A stretch of 64,000 bases of DNA, from NCBI GenBank assembly GCA_964555735.1, contig CAZKTS010000129.1, positions 1 through 64,000 on the forward strand. Direction: 5' to 3'. The stretch's first letter is position 1, and each line of letters begins with the position of its first letter. The notes under the pieces are model-generated. The model saw nothing but the letters and a program-made list of their open reading frames with translations. It had not been told where the DNA came from and searched no databases. Positions 59,811 to 64,000 of this stretch are shown one piece after another. This stretch comes from CAZKTS01 sp964555735. Its GTDB lineage: Bacteria > Actinomycetota > Acidimicrobiia > IMCC26256 > PALSA-555. The translations under genes and the position numbers were made by a program.

Positions 59811-60647
59811 TCAGGAGCGTGCGTCTGTGCGCCCAGCGAAATCGCGCATCGTGAAGACCTCAAGATGGTTGAGGAACTTGTCTCGCCCGCGCACCTTTCG
59901 CAAGGCATCTGCTAGATGCCGCTCCGTCGCGACGGCCTCTACATAGGGGAGAGAGGAGGCGATCAGGACGTCGAAGGCGTCCGAGGCGCCTGGTGTGCGG
60001 TCGCGATCTGCGTAGAACTTGTAGAACACGGTGTACGCCATCGCCTTGAGCGATGGAAAGGCGTCGACATCGACTACTTGTTCCGTGGCCGCTTCGCGTT
60101 GCGCGAAGGCCATCTGGTGTTCGCATAGCTGTGAGTAGGCGGTCATCCAGGCGAAGAGACGAACCTCTTCTCGGGTGTAGTTCTCGCGTGCAGGTTGGTA
60201 GTTCTGCACGAGTGAAACCATGCCATCGACGATGGACGCTCCGGCGTTCCGCCAGATCGACGCCTGGTGCTCAAGCTGCCCGAGGAGACTCGGGAGAACG
60301 GTGAGCTGGTGGCCAGCGCCTCCGAGCGGCGTGAAGGCGATCGACCCAGGCTCGACAACGGTCGGATCGGGGTAGCAGCGGACTTCTTCTTCGATCAGTT
60401 CCCGGTAGCTCTTGATGAGCAGGCATGGCTCGCATTGAAACGCGGTAATGAACTGGTCGAAGACGTCGACCCGCCTCTGCAGCTCCAGCAGCGTGAACAC
60501 GCTGAAGCACGGAATGAACGGCGGATCGGTCGCACTCCAGGTGTCGCGGAACTGTTGGCCAACACCAGTGGGGTCCTTGGCGATCTCGCTCGCCGCCATC
60601 GTGTCGAGCAAGAACAATGGATAGCGCGTGCCGTTGAGGCTGAGCAT
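59811..60647 (-). CDS. PIN-like domain protein
   Basis: 278 residues from an ATG with AAGGAG upstream. The N-terminal LFLLDTMAASEIA resembles the first acidic strand of PIN nucleases, and the C-terminal SDAFDVLIASSLPYVEAVATERHLADAL resembles their last acidic cluster. The 170-residue helical insertion between makes it larger than VapC toxins (about 130). RNase activity is an inference from this pattern. Part of the four-gene cassette 59079-61263. Confidence 0.5.
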   Translation of the reverse strand: MLSLNGTRYPLFLLDTMAASEIAKDPTGVGQQFRDTWSATDPPFIPCFSVFTLLELQRRVDVFDQFITAFQCEPCLLIKSYRELIEEEVRCYPDPTVVEPGSIAFTPLGGAGHQLTVLPSLLGQLEHQASIWRNAGASIVDGMVSLVQNYQPARENYTREEVRLFAWMTAYSQLCEHQMAFAQREAATEQVVDVDAFPSLKAMAYTVFYKFYADRDRTPGASDAFDVLIASSLPYVEAVATERHLADALRKVRGRDKFLNHLEVFTMRDFAGRTDARS

Positions 60648-60658
60648 TGTTCGTCTCC

Positions 60659-60838
60659 TTAGGGCCTGCGCTCGCGGCCGTCGAGATGCAACGTGTCGCC
60701 GTCGAGGTGCAGGCGCTTGATCACGTGTGGTGCGGCGTGCTCGGCGCAGATCCGAAGGTTCGTATCGGGGTAGAGCGCCGACGAGTAGTTGTTGACCACG
60801 TTTGGACAGGCTTCGACCGAGCAGTCCATGACGATCAT
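60659..60838 (-). CDS. Small cysteine-containing protein
   Basis: 59 residues. The ATG overlaps the stop of the zinc-ribbon gene (ATGA), and the PIN-like gene starts 11 bp after its end. The motif DCSVEACPNVV...LRICAEHA has three Cys and a His with spacing suited to a zinc knuckle. No family recognised. Coupling to both neighbours supports it as real despite its length. Confidence 0.55.
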   Translation of the reverse strand: MIVMDCSVEACPNVVNNYSSALYPDTNLRICAEHAAPHVIKRLHLDGDTLHLDGRERRP

Positions 60839-61263
60839 CGGTTCGCGGCGGAGGCCTTGCGGCCGCGACGTGCAATCACTCGTTGGCGCTTTTCGGGAGC
60901 ACCTTCGGACTCGAGGCGACCGCACCACACGACTCGCTCGCCGAGCTCGATGACCAGGGCGAGATCGAGCCGACGGTCGGCGACGCGTCGCGAGGGCCGT
61001 CGGCGTGCTTCGGAGATCTTCCGGCGTTGCTGACGTGTTGCCGCCGGCGCACGGCCGACGTGGATGCCGGCGCAGTACGTGCATTCATACGGCTCGGCGG
61101 AGGAACCGGCGATCGGCTGCACGAAGCTGTTCCACTCGATCGCCTCGCGTGCCTCCTCGATCGACGCGTAGGAGTGCTTACGCCCGCAGGCAGACCACCG
61201 TCGCCGCAGCTCGCGGCGGCTGACCTGACGGCCGCTCGACGCAGTTCGAGTGGAGGTGCTCAC
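60835..61263 (-). CDS. Zinc-ribbon-like island protein, paralogue 2
   Basis: 142 residues from a GTG. Cys26, His30, Cys61, Cys64 and His68 (ACGRKH, YECTYCAGIHVGR) form the likely zinc site; the basic C-terminal half ends RRGRKASAANR. It is closely similar to the product of 31196-31657, while surrounding genes differ, so the gene travels with the tRNA-half boundary. It is first in the cassette with the small Cys protein, PIN-like and nuclease-like genes. Function unknown. Confidence 0.65.
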   Translation of the reverse strand: MSTSTRTASSGRQVSRRELRRRWSACGRKHSYASIEEAREAIEWNSFVQPIAGSSAEPYECTYCAGIHVGRAPAATRQQRRKISEARRRPSRRVADRRLDLALVIELGERVVWCGRLESEGAPEKRQRVIARRGRKASAANR

Positions 61264-61400
61264 GATGACGACGGTAGAAGCGGGGTGAGACAGTCGAACG
61301 ACTCTCGCTGCCGGCCCGCCGGTCCTGGCGTTCGCGAGCCACGCGCGGAAGAGTCTCCCCGGGCCTGCACGGCAACGCCAAAGCCGTCGGCTAGGCAGTT

Positions 61401-61637
61401 TCAGGTCGTGGCCGAATCGCTCCGCGTGATGGACCAGTCCGGGAACTCGGCCTTGAGCTCGGCGAGCGAGCGAAGGACCTCGGCCTCGTCGTCGGTCCGG
61501 GGCCGGGTGATCTGGATCTCGACGAAGCGGGTGACGAGACCGAGGCCCCACCACGGACGCCACTGACGTCGGAGGGTGTAGCGGTACTGGTCGTCGCGCG
61601 CGTGCGCGATATCGCGCCACTTGGAGTAGCCGGGCAT
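61401..61637 (-). CDS. Hypothetical small protein
   Basis: 78 residues from an ATG preceded by AGGGAGG. Trp/Arg/Tyr-rich start (YSKWRDIAHARDDQYRYTLRRQWRPWW), then a strand-helix FVEIQITRPRTDDEAEVLRSLAELKAEFPDW. Not recognised. The 137 bp between it and the zinc-ribbon gene show nothing definite. Confidence 0.55.
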   Translation of the reverse strand: MPGYSKWRDIAHARDDQYRYTLRRQWRPWWGLGLVTRFVEIQITRPRTDDEAEVLRSLAELKAEFPDWSITRSDSATT

Positions 61638-61669
61638 CGTGAACCTCCCTAGGTTTCAGGGTTCTAGGT

Positions 61670-61879
61670 TCACGACCGCTCCCGCTTGCTTCTCTGTGGA
61701 CGACGATGGCGCGCCTTGCGCGACCTGCCCAGGGGCCGCTGTCGGACGCCGCACTCCTGCAGGTAGTACTCCCAGAAGTGGTGCTCGCACCAGTCTGCAA
61801 GTTCGTGTGAGCGCTCGAGGATCTCTTCGCGCGTCCAGTGGTCGCCTTCGGGCTCAGGTGGCTCCGGCACACTTGGCAC
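61670..61879 (-). CDS. Hypothetical small protein
   Basis: 69 residues from a GTG, with an acidic Trp/His helix (TREEILERSHELADWCEHHFWEYYLQEC) and a very basic tail (RSRKARHRRPQRSKRERS). Not recognised; the tail suggests nucleic-acid contact. The stop is 32 bp before the next small gene. Between 61880 and 62058 no gene is seen. Confidence 0.4.
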   Translation of the reverse strand: MPSVPEPPEPEGDHWTREEILERSHELADWCEHHFWEYYLQECGVRQRPLGRSRKARHRRPQRSKRERS

Positions 61880-62058
61880 TCTGTTCGTCGGGATTTCTGG
61901 CTTTGGCGGCCCCGACGCGCGCCGCCTCGACGAACGTACCTCACTGGTCCATTCGCGCGCCGCTCATCAGTGAACGCGACATCCAGGAGGTGCGACTTCC
62001 TTTCGCACTCCATCGAACTCTCGGTGTCTAAGACGACGGAGAGTCTTGCTGCCGCTAT

Positions 62059-62190
62059 GAGCTCGAACTCGGCCGTGGAACGCATCGCGCTGCCGACCAG
62101 GCTTGGGGGTCGTTGCGATCCGAGCGACACTTAGGTTCGCGTGATCCTCCAGCCCTTGACAGGCGTTGACCGATCTCGATGATCCGGTCG
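62059..62190 (-). pseudogene. Fragment of the nuclease-like gene
   Basis: This 132-bp stretch aligns with 59328-59460 inside the gene at 59079 (both contain the reverse complements of codons for DRIIEIGQ and for SAxEFEL), but has small indels that break the frame and no flanking remainder. It is a decayed partial duplicate. It occupies most of the 320-bp gene-free stretch 61880-62200. Confidence 0.6.
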
Positions 62191-62200
62191 TCATCGTTCG

Positions 62201-62329
62201 CTAGAGGTGGACTCCGGCGAGGTCGTGAGGAGCGTCGAACGCGACGGCGATGCCTACGAGCATTCCGAACGCCGCGAGCAGAGCAAGGGTGAACATTGTG
62301 ACGACGAGCGTGCTGGTTCCCATATGCAT
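62201..62329 (-). CDS. Very small single-helix membrane protein
   Basis: 42 residues starting MHMGTSTL, with AGGA four bases before the first ATG (an in-frame ATG follows two codons later). One hydrophobic helix (VVTMFTLALLAAFGMLVGIAVAF) and a short polar end DAPHDLAGVHL. Its place near the cupredoxin suggests a membrane accessory role in the same unit, but a hairpin lies between them. Unknown function. Confidence 0.45.
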   Translation of the reverse strand: MHMGTSTLVVTMFTLALLAAFGMLVGIAVAFDAPHDLAGVHL

Positions 62330-62478
62330 GCAGTCCTGAGTTTTGTCGGGAGCATTGCCGTCGCCTCTCCCGCATCTCACCTCCGGTCAAGGCGAGGCGG
62401 GCTTCCGGAGAGGCGGCGAACGCGAGCCCGACTGGGTGTACAGGCTCTCGATGAGTTCTCCAGTCGCTGGGCGTGCCG

Positions 62479-62525
62479 TGCCCACCCGCGACCTCCGCCC
62501 GGGGGATGGGAGGCGCGGGTGGGCA
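62479..62525 (-). terminator. Long GC-rich hairpin after the cupredoxin gene
   Basis: A 12-bp perfect stem, TGCCCACCCGCG (62479-62490) with its complement at 62514-62525, and an inner CCTCC/GGAGG pairing. It begins 11 bp past the cupredoxin stop on the minus strand. There is no U-tract, but the position fits a terminator. Confidence 0.6.
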
Positions 62526-62535
62526 AGCACGTGAG

Positions 62536-62976
62536 CTACTGGACGACGATCGTGCCCTTCATGCCAGCAGCGCGGTGTCCTTCGACGGTGCACCAGAACT
62601 TGTAGGTGCCGGGCTCCTCGATCATGAGACCGCCCTTCTTGGTCTTCTTCGCCTTCGCGCCGACGACATGGCCGGTGCCCTTTACGAAGAAGTCATGGAA
62701 CAAGTCCTTCGACGACAGGACGATGGTCACATCTTCGCCCGCGCCGACCGTGATCTCGTTCGGCTTGAAGCGAAAGCGTCCTGCTGTTACGTCGATCTCT
62801 CGCGCGCCGGTGGCCGTCGGAGTGTTCGTGTGGCTGCTTCCGCCGCCGCCGTGTTCGTCCATGCCGCCGTGGTCATCCATGCTCCCACCATGTCCGCCGT
62901 CTTCTCCTGCGAAGGCTGCGACAGGTGCGAACGTCGCGGTTGTCGCGATCGCGATCGCGATGAGAATCCTCTTCAT
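62536..62976 (-). CDS. Secreted cupredoxin (plastocyanin-like)
   Basis: 146 residues from ATG 62976 with a perfect AAAGGAG. A signal peptide (KRILIAIAIATTATFAPVAAFA) is followed by a Gly/His/Met/Asp-rich linker (GGHGGSMDDHGGMDEHGGGG) and a cupredoxin domain with ligand His in DLFHDFF and C-x4-H-x4-M in WCTVEGHRAAGM. It would bind one type 1 copper outside the membrane for electron transfer or copper storage; the linker may bind further copper. Confidence 0.9.
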   Translation of the reverse strand: MKRILIAIAIATTATFAPVAAFAGEDGGHGGSMDDHGGMDEHGGGGSSHTNTPTATGAREIDVTAGRFRFKPNEITVGAGEDVTIVLSSKDLFHDFFVKGTGHVVGAKAKKTKKGGLMIEEPGTYKFWCTVEGHRAAGMKGTIVVQ

Positions 62977-63024
62977 GTCGATCTCCTTTGAGATGAGGCC
63001 GAGTGTCAAGTCATCTCGAAGAGA

Positions 63025-63396
63025 TCAACAGCGCATCGCGACTCCGAGAAGGGTTGCGTCTGGGGATCGACCTACGGGCGTTGGGCGGGTGGCTCTCGGC
63101 CCGATCGAACCGCGCCATACCGCTCGCGGTTGGCGCAGTCGCAGGAAGAGTCGCTTGCACGCCGCGACGACGATCCCGGCGGCGATGATCCAGAGGCAGA
63201 GCTCGCCGACCGTGTGCATTGCATTGGGCTCGTGGCCGCCGCTGTCATGGGAGTCTGCGCCGAGAGCGTCGACTGTTGTTGCCACGGAATCGTGCATTCC
63301 GCTGGCGGTCGCCGTAGAGAGACCGTGCATGCTGAGCACGCCGGCAGCGAGCACGACGATGAGGAAAGCGCGTCGGAGCCGGATCGACGACAACAT
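63025..63396 (-). CDS. Small His/Met-containing membrane protein (DUF6153-like)
   Basis: 123 residues. A first helix (LIVVLAAGVLSMHGLSTATA) ends in MHG, a polar loop holds several His (HDS, HDSGGHEPNAMH), and a second helix (ELCLWIIAAGIVVAACKRLF) leads into a basic tail. This two-helix plan with an MHGL motif is like small actinobacterial proteins found by copper genes; the family call is tentative. It is 48 bp upstream of the cupredoxin ATG on the same strand, so probably the same transcript. Confidence 0.55.
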   Translation of the reverse strand: MLSSIRLRRAFLIVVLAAGVLSMHGLSTATASGMHDSVATTVDALGADSHDSGGHEPNAMHTVGELCLWIIAAGIVVAACKRLFLRLRQPRAVWRGSIGPRATRPTPVGRSPDATLLGVAMRC

Positions 63397-63454
63397 GTAG
63401 GAGAGCCTATCGCCCTACAAGCCTCCGGTTCGACGCGGATGCGAGACTCGAGGC

Positions 63455-64000
63455 ATGGCAGATGATGCAAGCGAGGGCGCGGTGCTCTTCGCCGACCTGT
63501 CAGGGTTCACGGCGCTCACCGAGGCGCACGGTGATGGCGCCGCGGCAGACATCGCGGATCGTTTCTCCCGCCTCGCCTCCTCCGTGATCGGAGGCGATGG
63601 CCGGGTGGTGAAGACGATCGGCGACGCTGTCATGGTCGCGACGGCTGACAGCCGGAGCGGCCTGAAAGTCGCGGTTGCGCTCCTGCACGCGGTCGATGCG
63701 GAGCCGGCCTTCCCGGGCGTGCGAATCGGGGCGCACGCCGGTCCTGTGGTCGAGCGTGCGGGCGATCTCTTCGGTGCCACCGTGAACCTTGCTGCTCGGG
63801 TCGCAGGGCATGCGCACGTGGGCCAGGCGCTCGTGACGATGCCGATCGCGAGCTGTGTGAGTCCGCACGATGGCGTTCGAGTCCGTCGCTTGGGTTCCAC
63901 GTATCTCAGGAACGTCTCGCAGCCGGTGGAGCTGTTCTCCGTTGAGGATCTCTTCTACGAGCCGCGAGCTCAGGTGTTGGATCCGGTGTGTCGGATGTTC
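63455..64000 (+). CDS. Class III adenylate cyclase with C-terminal YHS-like domain (partial)
   Basis: 182 codons are visible from ATG 63455; the gene runs off the right edge. The cyclase domain (about 8-165) has metal Asp14 in LFADLSGF and Asp57 in KTIGDAV, Lys53, GDLFG (103-107), and the Asn111/Arg115 pair in VNLAAR, so it looks active. After ELFSVEDLFYEP the sequence VLDPVCRM begins a YHS domain, a Cys-containing heavy-metal-type module. Cyclic AMP output tuned by a metal would fit the copper genes divergent from it, but that is inference. Confidence 0.87.
   Translation, partial: MADDASEGAVLFADLSGFTALTEAHGDGAAADIADRFSRLASSVIGGDGRVVKTIGDAVMVATADSRSGLKVAVALLHAVDAEPAFPGVRIGAHAGPVVERAGDLFGATVNLAARVAGHAHVGQALVTMPIASCVSPHDGVRVRRLGSTYLRNVSQPVELFSVEDLFYEPRAQVLDPVCRMF

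Noticed and set aside
1..64000. CRISPR array, rRNA, riboswitch or insertion sequence
   Set aside because: No regularly spaced repeats, rRNA signatures, riboswitch cores or transposase genes were seen on either strand.

Overview
The window is a GC-rich, gene-dense chromosomal segment with many GTG starts, 4-bp start/stop overlaps and probable leaderless promoters. That points to a high-GC Actinomycetota. The mix of a dormancy-type stress cluster with fused HAAT transporter genes suggests an environmental, possibly acidimicrobial, lineage, but this is inference. No rRNA, CRISPR array, intact tRNA or integrase gene was seen.

Region 1 (about 1-21.1 kb) is a compact stress cluster whose members match products of the Mycobacterium tuberculosis DosR dormancy regulon. 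It holds an NRAMP transporter end with a P-type ATPase, a site-2 protease with CBS domains, a phosphoribosyltransferase-hydrolase fusion, a DsbA-like thioredoxin, arginine deiminase plus carbamate kinase plus permease, an alcohol dehydrogenase, an acyl-CoA synthetase/acetyltransferase, an erythromycin-esterase-like protein, a PAS histidine kinase of the NarL/DevS type, a DUF1918 protein, an APH/AAA kinase and a PPOX protein. The promoter-bearing gaps carry 14-bp palindromes of the form GGGNC-N4-GNCCC, resembling the DosR box, so the genes probably form one hypoxia or redox regulon.

Region 2 (21.1-31 kb) is mixed: a fused IPP isomerase/prenyl synthase, a DJ-1/PfpI protein, an EamA transporter with a histidine-rich tail, an MFS exporter, a phosphotransferase, a CrtI-like oxidoreductase and a Doc/ribbon-helix-helix toxin-antitoxin pair.

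Region 3 (31.0-58.9 kb) lies between two 67-bp direct copies of the 3' half of a tRNA-Arg(CCT) gene, so it looks like an integrated island about 27.9 kb long. It encodes a catabolic programme. There is a complete L-rhamnose pathway (DeoR regulator, kinase, isomerase, aldolase/lactaldehyde dehydrogenase), a cytoplasmic GH78 alpha-L-rhamnosidase and an HAAT-type ABC importer packed into fused genes (MFS-LivF and LivH-LivM-LivG) with two binding proteins. Two phytanoyl-CoA-dioxygenase-like proteins, a crotonase, two amidohydrolases, SDRs, a SnoaL-like protein, a VOC protein, a Gfo/Idh/MocA oxidoreductase, a TetR regulator and an FMN 2-hydroxyacid dehydrogenase complete it. A 15-bp inverted repeat recurs at five promoters. 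The simplest reading is uptake of a rhamnosylated natural product, intracellular removal of rhamnose, and use of both sugar and aglycone.

Region 4 (58.9-64 kb) begins at the second tRNA half. It holds a four-gene minus-strand cassette (zinc-ribbon protein, small Cys protein, PIN-like protein, nuclease-like protein) with a paralogue of its first gene beside the first tRNA half, a gene fragment, small proteins, and a copper-related end (cupredoxin, small membrane protein, adenylate cyclase running into a YHS-like domain at the window edge).
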